From assembly GCA_963777485.1 (NCBI GenBank), contig CAVZQP010000002.1, positions 1-64,000 on the forward strand: a stretch of DNA of 64,000 bases, read 5' to 3'. The stretch comes from Bog-473 sp963777485. GTDB lineage: Bacteria; Actinomycetota; Acidimicrobiia; Acidimicrobiales; RAAP-2. Both the position numbers and the translations under genes were made by a program. The notes under the pieces were generated by a model. That model did not search any database, was not told the origin of the DNA, and was given only the letters and a program-made list of their open reading frames with translations. Positions 16,941-26,463 of this stretch are shown one piece after another (within the stretch, counting starts at the first letter, position 1; the number at the start of each line of letters is the position of its first letter).

Positions 16941-19451
16941 CTATTCGGGGTCGGCCCCCGCGCCGGCCAGCTCGAGCGGCGGCGGCTCGAGGCCTTCGAT
17001 GGCCCGGAAGCTCAGCTGCGGACCTTCGCCCTCGATCGGCGAGTCCTCGACATCGATGACGATCGTCTCGCCCACCCGGAATTCCTTCCAAAGGATTCGC
17101 TCCGACAGCGGGTCTTCGACCATCTGCTGGATGGCCCGGCGCAGCGGCCGTGCGCCGAGCTGCGGGTCGTAGCCCTTCTCGGCGAGCAGGGTCCGGGCGG
17201 CCGGCGTCAGCTCCAGGCCGATGCCCTGATCCGACAGCTGCTTGACCGTACGGGCCATGAGCAGGTCGACGATCTCGGCCACCTCGGCCCGCGAGAGCTC
17301 GTGGAAGACGATGACCTCGTCGATCCGGTTGAGGAACTCGGGGCGGAAGTGCGCCTTCAGGGCCTCGTCGACCTTGGCCTTCATCCGCTCGTACGTCACG
17401 GCTTCCGACGTCTTGGCGAAGCCCATGTTGGACTTGCGCAGGTCGGCGGTCCCGAGGTTCGACGTCATGATCAGCACGGTGTTCTTGAAGTCCACCGAGC
17501 GGCCCTGGGCGTCGGTGAGGCGGCCGTCCTCGAGGATCTGCAGCAACGTATTGAACACGTCTGGGTGCGCCTTCTCCACCTCGTCGAACAGCACGACGGA
17601 GAAGGGCTTGCGCCGGACCGCTTCGGTGAGCTGTCCGCCTTCCTCGTAGCCGACGTAGCCCGGAGGCGAGCCCACCAGTCGGCTGACGGTGTGCTTCTCC
17701 ATGTACTCGGACATGTCGAGCTGAATCAGTGCGTCCTCGTCGTCGAACAGGAACTCCGCCAGCGTCTTGGCGAGCTCCGTCTTTCCCACACCCGTCGGGC
17801 CGAGGAAGATGAACGATCCGCTCGGTCGCTTGGGGTCCTTGAGGCCAGCGCGCGTCCGGCGGATGGCCCGCGACAACGCCTTGAGCGCCTCCTCCTGCCC
17901 GATGACCCGCTTGTGCAGCTCGTCCTCCATGCGCAGCAGCTTCGCCGTCTCCTCCTCGGTGAGGCGGTAGACGGGGATGCCGGTCCACGCGGCCAGTACC
18001 TCGGCGATGACCTCCTCGTCGACCACGTCGAAGAGGTCCACGCCCTCCGCGCGGAGCTCGGCTTCCTGGCTCTCCTTGATGTCGAGGCGCTCCTTCTCTT
18101 GCTCGGCCAGCTTCTTGGCCTGCTCGAAGGCGCCCTTCTCGATCGCGGCTTCTTTGTCGGCTCGCAACCGCGTGATCTCCTCGTCGAGCTTCTTGGCGCT
18201 CGGCGGAGTGGCCATACGGCGGATGCGCAGACGGCTGCCGGCCTCGTCGATCAGATCGATCGCCTTGTCCGGCAAATAGCGATCGGCGAGGTAACGGTCG
18301 GCCAGGTTGGCGGCTGCCACGAGCGCCTGGTCGGTGATGCTCACCGCGTGGTGCGACTCGTAGCGATCGCGCAATCCCTTGAGGATGTCGATGGTCAACG
18401 CAACCGAGGGCTGCTCGACCTTCACCGGCTGGAACCGACGCTCCAGAGCAGCGTCCTTCTCGAGGTGCTTGCGGTACTCGTCGATCGTCGTCGCGCCGAC
18501 GGTCTGCAACTCGCCCCGCGCCAGCATCGGCTTCAGGATCGACGCCGCGTCGATCGCGCCCTCGGCGGCGCCTGCGCCCACCAACGTGTGGATCTCGTCG
18601 ATGAACAACACGATGTCGCCGCGCGTCCGGATCTCCTTCAGCACCTTCTTCAGGCGCTCCTCGAAGTCGCCGCGATACCGGCTACCCGCAACCAGCGCGC
18701 CGAGGTCGAGCGTGTAGAGCTGCTTCCCCGTCAGTGTCTCTGGCACGTCGTTGGAGACGATCCGCTGGGCCAGACCCTCGACGATGGCCGTCTTACCCAC
18801 GCCGGGCTCGCCGATCAGCACGGGGTTGTTCTTCGTACGGCGCGACAGGACCTGCATGACGCGCTCGATCTCTTTGTGGCGGCCGATGACCGGGTCGAGC
18901 TTGCCGTCGCGGGCCAGCTGCGTCAGGTTGCGGCCGAACTGGTCGAGCACTGGCGAGCCTGACGGGCTGTCGCCAGAGCTCGAGCCCTGGCTCGCACCGA
19001 CGGCCTCCTTGCCCTGGCTGCCCGACATCAGCTGGATGACCTGCTGGCGCACCCGGCCGAGGTCCGCCCCCAGGCTGACGAGCACGGTGGCGGCGACGCC
19101 CTCGCCCTCACGCACGAGACCCAGGAGCATGTGCTCGGTGCCGATGTAGCTGTGGCCGAGCTGAAGGGCCTCACGCAGCGAGAGCTCGAGGACCTTCTTG
19201 GCGCGCGGTGTGAACGGCGGGGACCCGCTCGGCGCGGTCCCAGCCATGCCAATGGTCTCTTCCACCTTCTCGCGCACGGCCTCGAGCGAGATCCCGAGCG
19301 ACTCGAGCGCCTTCGCAGCGACGCCTTCGCCCTCGTGGATCAACCCCAGGAGGATGTGTTCGGTCCCGATGAAGGAGTGGTTGAGCAGACGCGCTTCCTC
19401 CTGCGCCAGCACCAACACCCTCCGTGCCCGGTCGGTGAAACGTTCGAACAC
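16941..19451 (-). CDS. clpC: ATP-dependent Clp protease ATP-binding subunit ClpC
   Basis: 836 residues from GTG 19451, giving the standard VFERFTDRARRVLVLAQEEA start. Two Clp N-terminal repeats (NHSFIGTEHILLGLIHEGEG and GHSYIGTEHMLLGLVREGEG), AAA1 Walker A GEPGVGKTA, a coiled-coil M/UVR region (residues about 420-480), AAA2 Walker A GPTGVGKTE and Walker B VVLFDEVEKAHPDV. ClpC unfolds substrates for the ClpP peptidase. Length and motifs are normal. It is convergent with the GNAT gene and divergent from the polyprenyl synthase. Confidence 0.97.
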   Translation of the reverse strand: MFERFTDRARRVLVLAQEEARLLNHSFIGTEHILLGLIHEGEGVAAKALESLGISLEAVREKVEETIGMAGTAPSGSPPFTPRAKKVLELSLREALQLGHSYIGTEHMLLGLVREGEGVAATVLVSLGADLGRVRQQVIQLMSGSQGKEAVGASQGSSSGDSPSGSPVLDQFGRNLTQLARDGKLDPVIGRHKEIERVMQVLSRRTKNNPVLIGEPGVGKTAIVEGLAQRIVSNDVPETLTGKQLYTLDLGALVAGSRYRGDFEERLKKVLKEIRTRGDIVLFIDEIHTLVGAGAAEGAIDAASILKPMLARGELQTVGATTIDEYRKHLEKDAALERRFQPVKVEQPSVALTIDILKGLRDRYESHHAVSITDQALVAAANLADRYLADRYLPDKAIDLIDEAGSRLRIRRMATPPSAKKLDEEITRLRADKEAAIEKGAFEQAKKLAEQEKERLDIKESQEAELRAEGVDLFDVVDEEVIAEVLAAWTGIPVYRLTEEETAKLLRMEDELHKRVIGQEEALKALSRAIRRTRAGLKDPKRPSGSFIFLGPTGVGKTELAKTLAEFLFDDEDALIQLDMSEYMEKHTVSRLVGSPPGYVGYEEGGQLTEAVRRKPFSVVLFDEVEKAHPDVFNTLLQILEDGRLTDAQGRSVDFKNTVLIMTSNLGTADLRKSNMGFAKTSEAVTYERMKAKVDEALKAHFRPEFLNRIDEVIVFHELSRAEVAEIVDLLMARTVKQLSDQGIGLELTPAARTLLAEKGYDPQLGARPLRRAIQQMVEDPLSERILWKEFRVGETIVIDVEDSPIEGEGPQLSFRAIEGLEPPPLELAGAGADPE

Positions 19452-19636
19452 CCTGACCGCCTCTCCTTGCTCCTCTTGTGTCTCGGCCCAGTGTACCTGG
19501 GGCCTTAGTCTCAACAGGCGGCAGGTTTGGAAAACCCGAGGCCTTGGAGGGGAACATTGGGCTTCCGTTTTTCCTTCGCCCCCTCCTACCAGCGGGTTGT
19601 CACGATTCTGGGACGGTGACCTAACGTTTCGGTTCA

Positions 19637-20611
19637 GTGAACCCGACGGAGGCCCTCGGCCTGCCCCGCCTGCAAGAGGGACTGCAGCGTCTGGAGCCCC
19701 TGCTCACGGCGGCGGTGGTCACCGGAGATGCCTTCCTCGACGAGGTCACGACCCACTTGATCGCCGCCGGCGGCAAGCGTCTGCGGCCACTGCTCGCACT
19801 GGCGACGGCCACAGGCGGGCAGCGGGAGCCCACCGAGGACGACCTCATGGGCGGCGTGGCCGTCGAACTGGTCCACCTGGCCTCGCTCTACCACGACGAC
19901 GTAATTGACGAGGCCACCATCCGGCGCAACGTCGAGAGCGTCAACAGTCGCTTCGGCAACCTCGTCGCGATCGTCGCCGGCGACTACCTGCTCGCCCGCA
20001 GCGCCGCGATCGCGGCGAGCCTGGGCACCGAGATCGCGGCGCTCCTCGCCGAGACGCTCGGTCGCCTCTGCCAGGGACAGGTAACCGAAGTGCGCTCCGC
20101 GTTCCAGGTCGACCGCAGCCGTGATGACTACGTCAACGCCATCAGCGGGAAGACGGCTGCGCTCACTGCCGCCTCGTGCCGCATCGGCGCGCTCACCGGT
20201 GCACTGCCCAACCAAGAGGTCGAGGCCTGCACGGAGTTCGGGCGTTGCTTCGGCATGGTCTTCCAGATCCGCGACGACATCTTGGACATCACGGCCACCG
20301 ACGGCCAGCTGCAGAAGCCGGCCGGCCAAGATCTCGCCGAGGGCATCTACACGCTGCCGGCGCTGATCGCGCTCCAGGATCCCGACGCCGGCCCCGACCT
20401 CCGGGCGCTCCTGGGCCAGCCGCTCGCCCAACCCGAGCGCGATAAGGCCCGCGCCATCGTCATGGGTTCGACCGGCATCGCCGCCGCAGCGACGGCGGCC
20501 CGTGGCTACGTCGAAGACGCGCAAGCGGCCACCGCCGGGATCATCCAGCCCGAACTACGAGCTGGAATGTCCCGACTGGTGGCCGAATTGCTCACCGATC
20601 TCCCGGGCTAA
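19637..20611 (+). CDS. Trans-polyprenyl diphosphate synthase (heptaprenyl-like)
   Basis: 324 residues from GTG 19637. First aspartate-rich motif YHDDVIDEATIRR and second RDDILDITATDGQ, plus GGKRLRPLLALAT, identify an E-isoprenyl diphosphate synthase. It condenses IPP onto allylic diphosphates, most likely for the menaquinone side chain (GrcC/HepT type). Product length cannot be read with certainty. A hairpin follows directly after the stop. Confidence 0.9.
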   Translation: MNPTEALGLPRLQEGLQRLEPLLTAAVVTGDAFLDEVTTHLIAAGGKRLRPLLALATATGGQREPTEDDLMGGVAVELVHLASLYHDDVIDEATIRRNVESVNSRFGNLVAIVAGDYLLARSAAIAASLGTEIAALLAETLGRLCQGQVTEVRSAFQVDRSRDDYVNAISGKTAALTAASCRIGALTGALPNQEVEACTEFGRCFGMVFQIRDDILDITATDGQLQKPAGQDLAEGIYTLPALIALQDPDAGPDLRALLGQPLAQPERDKARAIVMGSTGIAAAATAARGYVEDAQAATAGIIQPELRAGMSRLVAELLTDLPG

Positions 20612-20612
20612 G

Positions 20613-20632
20613 TCGGCCCCATTCGGGGCTGA
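20613..20632. terminator. Bidirectional hairpin between convergent genes
   Basis: TCGGCCCC-ATTC-GGGGCTGA forms an 8-bp stem (one G-U) with a 4-nt loop, 2 bp after the polyprenyl synthase stop and 24 bp before the end of the convergent small secreted-protein gene. No T tract, as is common in GC-rich actinobacteria. Confidence 0.6.
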
Positions 20633-20655
20633 TCCAGAACCCGGCTATCCCGAGG

Positions 20656-21030
20656 TCAGCTGGCTGAACCCCCCGTCGAGGTCGTCCCGCACTTCGCCTC
20701 GACCTTGCTCAGTCGGGCGTTGACCTTCGACTCGCGGTTCTGCACCTTCGTAATACGAGACGCGATCCGGTCGGCCAGCTTCGTGTGACCCTCGGACCGG
20801 AGCTTGGCTTCCCGCGCCTCTGCCTTGGGGATGCGGGCGTTCACCTTCGCCTCGACCGTCTTCACCCGAGCCTCGATCTTGCCCAACCGGGCGCACGCCT
20901 TGGCCGACGCGTTGGCCGAGCTCGTACCCGAGTTGGTTCCGCTGCTGGGGGTCGCCGCACCGGCGACGCCGGCCACGCCGAGCGTCAGCGCACCAGCCAC
21001 AGCCGTTCCTGCGATGATCCTGCGCAACAT
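20656..21030 (-). CDS. Small secreted Ala/Lys-rich coiled-coil protein, unknown function
   Basis: 124 residues from ATG 21030, with AGGAGG 5 bp upstream. A signal peptide (MLRRIIAGTAVAGALTLGVAG, cut likely after GAA) is followed by a Ser/Thr/Gly linker and a charged heptad-like helix (residues about 45-115) with repeated KVEAKVNARIPKAEAREAKL-type units. Only two cysteines are present, one before and one after the helix. No family recognised. The predicted promoter region upstream to lysS (21031-21216) contains no gene. Confidence 0.75.
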   Translation of the reverse strand: MLRRIIAGTAVAGALTLGVAGVAGAATPSSGTNSGTSSANASAKACARLGKIEARVKTVEAKVNARIPKAEAREAKLRSEGHTKLADRIASRITKVQNRESKVNARLSKVEAKCGTTSTGGSAS

Positions 21031-21216
21031 GTGTCCTCCTTGGACCGTGTGCGCCATCTGGCGCACCCGCCGCCTCTCGGCGACACCATCACTGTGAATC
21101 CCAGATGTGAGGAACCTGTAAGGACGATGTGAAGGATGCGGCGCCAGCCTAAGAACCACCGAAGAACGTCAGGAGGCGTCCGACCGGCGCGCCGCCACCT
21201 CGTAGACGAACCCGGT

Positions 21217-22626
21217 TCAGCCCCGTTCCGGCCGCAGCGTCGGGAACGCAATCACCTCTCGAATGTTCGAGACGTCCGCGAACAGCATCGTCAGCCGGTC
21301 GACGCCCAGCCCGAATCCCGATGTCGGCGGCAGCCCGTACTCCAACGCACGGATGTAGTCCTCGTCGATCTCCGCGGACTCCTCGTCGTCGCCGCCCCTC
21401 GCCTTCGCCGCCTGCTCCTCGAAACGTGAACGCTGGTCGTCGGGGTCCGTCAGCTCGGTGAAGCCGTTGCCCAGCTCACGTCCCGCCACGACCGGCTCGT
21501 AGCGCTCGACGAGATCGACCCCGTCCCGGTGACGGCGCGCCAGCGGCGACACCTCCGCTGGATAGTCCATGACGAACACCGGACCCCACAACCCCGGCTC
21601 CGTCGTCTTCTCGTAGATCTCCAACACCAACTTCCCGGGACCCCACGCGTCCTCGACCTCGACCCCGACCTCGTCGGCCACCCGGGCCAACTCGTCCCGC
21701 GGCGTCCGCACGTCCACCGCGAAACCCGTCGCCTCCGCGATCAACTCCGTCATCGGCGCCCGCCGCCACGGCGTCGTCAGGTCCAACACCCGCCCCCCGT
21801 ACGACAAGACCGTCGTCCCCAGCACGTCGGTCGCCAGCCCGGCCACCAGTTCCTCGAACAACGCCATCGTGTCCCGATAGTCCGCATACGCCTGATACAG
21901 CTCCAGCATCGTGAACTCCGGATTGTGCCGAGGCGAGAGCCCCTCGTTCCGGAAGATGCGCCCGATCTCGAACACCTTGTCGAACCCGCCCACCACCAGT
22001 CGCTTCAGATACAGCTCGGGCGCCACCCGCAAGAAGAAGTCGGTGTCGAGCGCGTTGTGGTGCGTCACGAACGGCCGCGCCGTCGCCCCACCGGCGATCG
22101 GGTGCAGCAGTGGCGTCTCCACCTCGACGAACCCCTGCTCCCACAACCGCGACCTCATATGACGAACCACGTCGCTGCGCAGGTTCATGATCTCCCGGCT
22201 GCGCTCGTTCGCCCACAGGTCGACGTAGCGCTGGCGGTAGCGCATCTCGGTGTCGGTCACCCCGCGCCACTTGTCGCCGAAGCCCCGCCGCGCCTCGGCC
22301 AGCAGCTCCCAGTCGGCGACCTTGACCGACAGCTCGCCCCGCTTGGTACGCACGACCTCGCCACTGGCCCCGATCCAGTCGCCGAGGCTGAGCTTGGCGA
22401 ACTCGTCGAAGCCTGCCGTCCACTCCTTGCCGGCGAACAGCTGGATCGACCCCGAGTTGTCGCGGAGCTCGGCGAAGGCGTACCTGCCTTGGGGCCGCGA
22501 AAGCATGATGCGGCCCGCGACCCCGACCGTGACGCCGGACTCCGCACCGGGGGCCAGACTCCCCCATTTCCCGACGACCTCGGCCGTTTGGTGCGTGCGC
22601 TCGAACCGGTAGGGGATGTCGCTCAC
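21217..22626 (-). CDS. lysS: Lysyl-tRNA synthetase, class II
   Basis: 469 residues. An N-terminal OB-fold anticodon-binding domain (VTVGVAGRIMLSRPQGRYAF) precedes the class II catalytic core with motif 2 FRNEGLSPRHNPEFTMLE and motif 3 SGFGLGVDRLTMLF, and the lysine-site RELGNGFTELTDP. It charges tRNA-Lys. It is the last gene of the vitamin supra-operon and overlaps coaX by 4 bp; Mycobacterium has the same order. The C-terminus is normal. Confidence 0.97.
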   Translation of the reverse strand: MSDIPYRFERTHQTAEVVGKWGSLAPGAESGVTVGVAGRIMLSRPQGRYAFAELRDNSGSIQLFAGKEWTAGFDEFAKLSLGDWIGASGEVVRTKRGELSVKVADWELLAEARRGFGDKWRGVTDTEMRYRQRYVDLWANERSREIMNLRSDVVRHMRSRLWEQGFVEVETPLLHPIAGGATARPFVTHHNALDTDFFLRVAPELYLKRLVVGGFDKVFEIGRIFRNEGLSPRHNPEFTMLELYQAYADYRDTMALFEELVAGLATDVLGTTVLSYGGRVLDLTTPWRRAPMTELIAEATGFAVDVRTPRDELARVADEVGVEVEDAWGPGKLVLEIYEKTTEPGLWGPVFVMDYPAEVSPLARRHRDGVDLVERYEPVVAGRELGNGFTELTDPDDQRSRFEEQAAKARGGDDEESAEIDEDYIRALEYGLPPTSGFGLGVDRLTMLFADVSNIREVIAFPTLRPERG

Positions 22627-23474
22627 GAGTTGACGTTGCGCTCGTAAACGATGCGCAGGCCGTGCAGGGTCAGCCAGGGCTCCACGTGCTCAATCGTGTC
22701 CGAATACGGGGCGATGAGCGAACTGAACCCTCCCGTGGCCACGACGGCCGAGGGCCCGAGTTCCTCCATGAAGCGCCGGGCCAGCGCGTCGACCAAGCCG
22801 GCGAAGCCGTAGAGCGTCCCCGACTCGATCGACTCGACCGTCGAGCGCCCGATCACGCTCCGTGGCTCGACCAGCTCGACCCGGCGCAGGGCGGCCGCCT
22901 GCTGGTACAGCGCCTCGAGGCTGATGGCCACGCCGGGAACGATGGCGCCGCCGAGGTATTCGCCCTTGGCGCTGATCGCTTCGACCGTCGTCGCCGTTCC
23001 CATGTCGATGACGATGCACGGGCCTCCGTAGAGGTCGTAGGCCCCCACCGCGTCGGCGATGCGGTCAGCCCCGACCTCCTTGGGGTTGTCGTAGAGGATG
23101 GGCATCCCGCTCTTCGTGCCGGGGCCGAGCACGACGCAGGGCACGTCGGCGAACCACCGCGTCGCCATCTGGCGCAGTTCGGTCGTGATTTGCGGCACGG
23201 ACGAGCTCACTGCGATGCCGGTGACGGAGGACGCGATGTCGAGGCCCTCGAGGTCGAGCAGCTGGGTGAGGAGGACGGCGTGCTCGTCGGGTGTGCGCGT
23301 CGGCACGGTGGAGAGGCGCCAGTGGTGCGTCAGCCCCGCCGGCGCGCTCGGGTCGCGCTCGGTGCCGATGCCGACGCCGACGCTCTCTTCGATCACCGGC
23401 ACGGTGTCCGTGTCGGCGCGTTGGTAGAGCCCGATGACGGTCTCGGTGTTGCCGACGTCGATGACCAGGAGCAC
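22623..23474 (-). CDS. coaX: Type III pantothenate kinase
   Basis: 283 residues. LLVIDVGNTETVIGLY is the P-loop of the ASKHA fold; GADRIADAVGAYDLYG and VIDMGTATTVEAI carry the catalytic Asp and nucleotide-binding residues; GGAIVPGVAISLEALYQQAA completes the site. It phosphorylates pantothenate, the first step to CoA, directly downstream of panC/panD products in the same operon. It is somewhat longer than the usual 255-260 residues because of an insertion near residues 30-55. Adjacent to nadC without gap. Confidence 0.95.
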   Translation of the reverse strand: MLLVIDVGNTETVIGLYQRADTDTVPVIEESVGVGIGTERDPSAPAGLTHHWRLSTVPTRTPDEHAVLLTQLLDLEGLDIASSVTGIAVSSSVPQITTELRQMATRWFADVPCVVLGPGTKSGMPILYDNPKEVGADRIADAVGAYDLYGGPCIVIDMGTATTVEAISAKGEYLGGAIVPGVAISLEALYQQAAALRRVELVEPRSVIGRSTVESIESGTLYGFAGLVDALARRFMEELGPSAVVATGGFSSLIAPYSDTIEHVEPWLTLHGLRIVYERNVNS

Positions 23475-24386
23475 TCAGCTCTTCCCTTCGCTTCGTTCTC
23501 GTGCATTTGCTTCGGTCCAGACGAGGTCGAGGCCGAGGTCGAGCACGGGCGCCGAGTGGGTCAGCGCCCCGACCGAGATGCGGTCGGGGCCGGCCGCCGC
23601 GTAGGAGGCGATCGCGTCCAGGGTCACCCCGCCGGACACCTCGGTGAAGATGCGTCCCGGAGCGTCGAGGTGGGCGGCAGCAACGGCCTCGGCGACGGTG
23701 GCGGGGTCCATGTTGTCGAGCAGCACGGCGTCGGCGCCGGCCCGGGCGGCCTCGGTGACCTGGTCGAGGGTGTCGCACTCGATCTCGACCAGGCGGCCCG
23801 GCCACAGCGTGCGGGCGCGGGCGACGGCGTCGGTGATGGTGGTGCCGGCGAGGTGGTTGTCCTTGACGAGCACGGCGTCGGAGAGCCCGAGGCGGTGGTT
23901 GGTGCCGCCGCCGGCGCGGACGGCGGCTTTTTCGAGGAGGCGGAGGCCGGGGAGGGTCTTGCGCGTATCGAGGACGCGGACGGTGGGGTTGGCGTCGTGG
24001 GCCGCCTTGACGAAGCGGGCGGTGACGGTGGCGACGCCCGAGAGGTGGCCGAGGAAGTTCAGCGCGGTGCGCTCGGCGGTGAGGATCGGGCGCAGGGGCC
24101 CGGTGACATCGAGGATGGTGTCGCCGGGTTTGAGCTCGTCGCCGTCGTGTGCGTGCCATTCGAGGTCGAGGCCGGGGCCGACGCGGCGGAAGGTCTCGTC
24201 CGCGCAGGCGCGGCCGGCGAGGACGCCGCTGGCACGGGCCCGGAGCGCGTAGTGCGCGGTCGCGGTCTCGGGGACGAGCGCCGCGGTGAGGTCGCCCTCG
24301 GGGCCGAGGTCCTCGGCCAGCGCCCGGTCGACCGCGTCTATGACCTCCCGTCGGTAGGCCTCGTCGTCGATCCCCTCGACGGTCAT
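23475..24386 (-). CDS. nadC: Nicotinate-nucleotide pyrophosphorylase (quinolinate phosphoribosyltransferase)
   Basis: 303 residues. Conserved VLDTRKTLPGLRLLEKAAVR, GGGTNHRLGLSDAVLVKDNH, VEIECDTLDQVTEA and VLLDNMDP motifs define NadC, which joins quinolinate with PRPP to form nicotinate mononucleotide. It overlaps nadB by 4 bp. nadA, which normally precedes nadB in actinobacteria, is not in this operon or window, so quinolinate synthase must be encoded elsewhere. Confidence 0.96.
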   Translation of the reverse strand: MTVEGIDDEAYRREVIDAVDRALAEDLGPEGDLTAALVPETATAHYALRARASGVLAGRACADETFRRVGPGLDLEWHAHDGDELKPGDTILDVTGPLRPILTAERTALNFLGHLSGVATVTARFVKAAHDANPTVRVLDTRKTLPGLRLLEKAAVRAGGGTNHRLGLSDAVLVKDNHLAGTTITDAVARARTLWPGRLVEIECDTLDQVTEAARAGADAVLLDNMDPATVAEAVAAAHLDAPGRIFTEVSGGVTLDAIASYAAAGPDRISVGALTHSAPVLDLGLDLVWTEANARERSEGKS

Positions 24387-26062
24387 CGGGGGCGCTCGTT
24401 GGTGGTGGCGGCGGCGGTGGCGGCGGTGGCGAAGGCGAGGCGGAGGCGCCAGTGCGGGTCGGTGTCGGGGTACTCACGGCGGGCGTGGGCGCCGCGGCTC
24501 TCGGTGCGGGTGGCGGCGGCGACCAGCAGCGCGTCGCCCACCTGGAGCAGGTTGGCGACCTCGCCGGCGCGGACGGAGCCGCCCGGGTCGCCGAGGGCGG
24601 TGGCGACCTCATCTATGACGAGGCGGCCGCCGTCGAGGGACTCCGCACTGCGCACGACGCCGGCACCGCGGGTCATCGCCCGCTGCAGGACGTCGCGGAG
24701 TTTGGTGACGTCGGGGCGCGACGACGCGTGGCCGGTGCCGGTGCCGGTGCCGCGGCGGACGACTGGGGCTCGGGTGGGCAGCGTGGTGCAGCCGATGCCG
24801 TCGAGGGGCGCTTCGCCGAGGACTGTGCGCAGGGCGCCGCTCGCCTCGGGGCCTTGGGCGCCGGCGGGGATGCGCTCGGCCAGGCGGGCGCCGAACACCA
24901 TGCCCTCGAGCAACGAGTTGGACGCCAGCCGGTTGGCGCCGTGGACGCCGGTGCAGGCGACCTCGCCGACGGCCCAGAGGCCGGGCAGCGCGCTGGCGCC
25001 CCAGAGGTCGGTGACGACGCCGCCCGAGAGGTGATGGGCCGCCGGGGCGATCGGGAGCCAGTCCTTCTGGGGGTCGAGGCCGATGGAGGCGAGGGAGGCG
25101 GCGATGGTCGGGAAGCGCTGGCTGAAGCGTTCGAGCCCGGTCGCATCGAGCCAGAGGTGGTCGACGCCCTGCTCGGCCATGCGCGCCGCCATCGCACGGG
25201 AGACGACGTCCCGGGGGGCGAGCTCGTCGACGAAACGCTCGCCGTCGCGGTCGCGGAGGAGGGCGCCGTGCCCTCGTAGCGCCTCGGAGAGGAGCGGCCG
25301 CGGCATGGCGGGGTGGTGCAGCGCCGTCGGGTGGAACTGGACGAACTCGAGGTCGGCGACGGGGACGCCGGCGCGCAGTGCCATCGCGACGCCGTCGCCC
25401 GTCGACTCGGCCGGGTTGGTCGTGACCGAGTAGAGCTGGCCGGCGCCGCCGGTGGCGAGGACGACGTGGTCGGCCCGGATGGCGACGGGGGCGGGCTGGG
25501 CGTCGTGTGCGTGGGGGGGCAACGCGGTGATGCCGACGCAGCGGCCGGCCTCGACGATGAGGTCGAGGGCGAACCAGCCCTCGAGGACGGCGCTGGCGGA
25601 GCGGTAGGTGGCGTCGACGAGCGCCCGTTCGACCTCGGCGCCGGTGGCGGCGCCGCCGGCGTGGACGACGCGGGGGCGGGAGTGGCCTCCCTCCCGGGCG
25701 AGCGAGAGGGAGCCGGTGGTCTCGCGGTCGAATTCGGCACCGAGGGCGATGAGCTCGTTGACGCGGGCAGGGCCTTCGTCGACGAGGATGCGGACGGCTT
25801 CCTCGTCGCAGAGGCCGGCGCCGGCGCGGAGGGTGTCGGCGAGGTGGAGGTCGGTCGAGTCCTCGTCGCCGCCGAGGACGGCTGCCACGCCGCCCTGGGC
25901 CCAGCGGGTGGCGGACTGGCTCAGCGTGCCCTTGGTCAGGACGCCGAGGGAGAGGGCGGAAGAAGGTCCGCTTCCGGCGAGGCGGACCGCGGCCGACAGC
26001 CCTGCGACACCGCTGCCGAGAACCAGGACGTCGAAGGGACCGGGGCGCTCCCCGGCAATCAC
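24383..26062 (-). CDS. nadB: L-aspartate oxidase
   Basis: 559 residues. An N-terminal FAD-binding Rossmann motif VLVLGSGVAGLSAAVRLAGS, the substrate region RWAQGGVAAVLGGDEDSTDL, the FAD-site HPTALHHPAMPRPLLSEALRG and GLWAVGEVACTGVHGANRLA are all present, with a C-terminal helical domain. It oxidises aspartate to iminoaspartate for quinolinate synthesis. It overlaps panD and nadC by 4 bp each, so expression is coupled. Confidence 0.96.
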   Translation of the reverse strand: MIAGERPGPFDVLVLGSGVAGLSAAVRLAGSGPSSALSLGVLTKGTLSQSATRWAQGGVAAVLGGDEDSTDLHLADTLRAGAGLCDEEAVRILVDEGPARVNELIALGAEFDRETTGSLSLAREGGHSRPRVVHAGGAATGAEVERALVDATYRSASAVLEGWFALDLIVEAGRCVGITALPPHAHDAQPAPVAIRADHVVLATGGAGQLYSVTTNPAESTGDGVAMALRAGVPVADLEFVQFHPTALHHPAMPRPLLSEALRGHGALLRDRDGERFVDELAPRDVVSRAMAARMAEQGVDHLWLDATGLERFSQRFPTIAASLASIGLDPQKDWLPIAPAAHHLSGGVVTDLWGASALPGLWAVGEVACTGVHGANRLASNSLLEGMVFGARLAERIPAGAQGPEASGALRTVLGEAPLDGIGCTTLPTRAPVVRRGTGTGTGHASSRPDVTKLRDVLQRAMTRGAGVVRSAESLDGGRLVIDEVATALGDPGGSVRAGEVANLLQVGDALLVAAATRTESRGAHARREYPDTDPHWRLRLAFATAATAAATTNERPR

Positions 26063-26457
26063 GCCGGTTCGGTCAGGGGCACCGAAAGCTCGGCGTCGAG
26101 GCGGGCGGAGACCTCGTCGATGACGCGGTTGCGCCCGTCGACGTGCACGACGCGGGGGACGTAGGCGTCGAGCTCGGCGCGCTCGTAGTCGGCATAGGTG
26201 ATGACGATGACCTTGTCGCCGGGCGCGACGAGGCGGGCGGCGGCGCCGTTGAGGCAGACCTGGCCGCGCTCGCCCTCGATGGCGTAGGTCTCGAAGCGGG
26301 CGCCGTTGTCGATGTCGAGTACGGCCACCTGCTCGTAGGGGAGGATGTCGGCGAGCGCCATGAGCTCGGTGTCGAGCGAGATGGAGCCGACGTAGTTGAG
26401 GTTGGCCCCGGTGACGGTGGCGCGGTGGATCTTGGACTTCATCATGCGGCGGCGCAT
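26059..26457 (-). CDS. panD: Aspartate 1-decarboxylase
   Basis: 132 residues, or 128 if the second Met pair is used (MMKSKIHRATVTGANLNYVG). The self-processing site Gly24-Ser25 (YVG/SIS) that generates the pyruvoyl cofactor, the catalytic Tyr in VITYADYE and the NGAAARLVAPGDKVI region are present. It makes beta-alanine for pantothenate. It lies between panC (6 bp) and nadB (4 bp overlap), so two aspartate-consuming pathways start from the same transcript. Confidence 0.96.
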   Translation of the reverse strand: MRRRMMKSKIHRATVTGANLNYVGSISLDTELMALADILPYEQVAVLDIDNGARFETYAIEGERGQVCLNGAAARLVAPGDKVIVITYADYERAELDAYVPRVVHVDGRNRVIDEVSARLDAELSVPLTEPA

Positions 26458-26463
26458 CGCGGG

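Noticed and set aside
16275..18962. Plus-strand open frame of 895 codons opposite clpC
   Set aside because: Antisense to clpC, whose motifs and length are complete; the predicted protein is Arg/Val/Asp/Leu-rich without a family.
22662..25034. Plus-strand open frame of 790 codons opposite coaX-nadC-nadB
   Set aside because: It spans three real genes on the other strand and shows only shadow composition.
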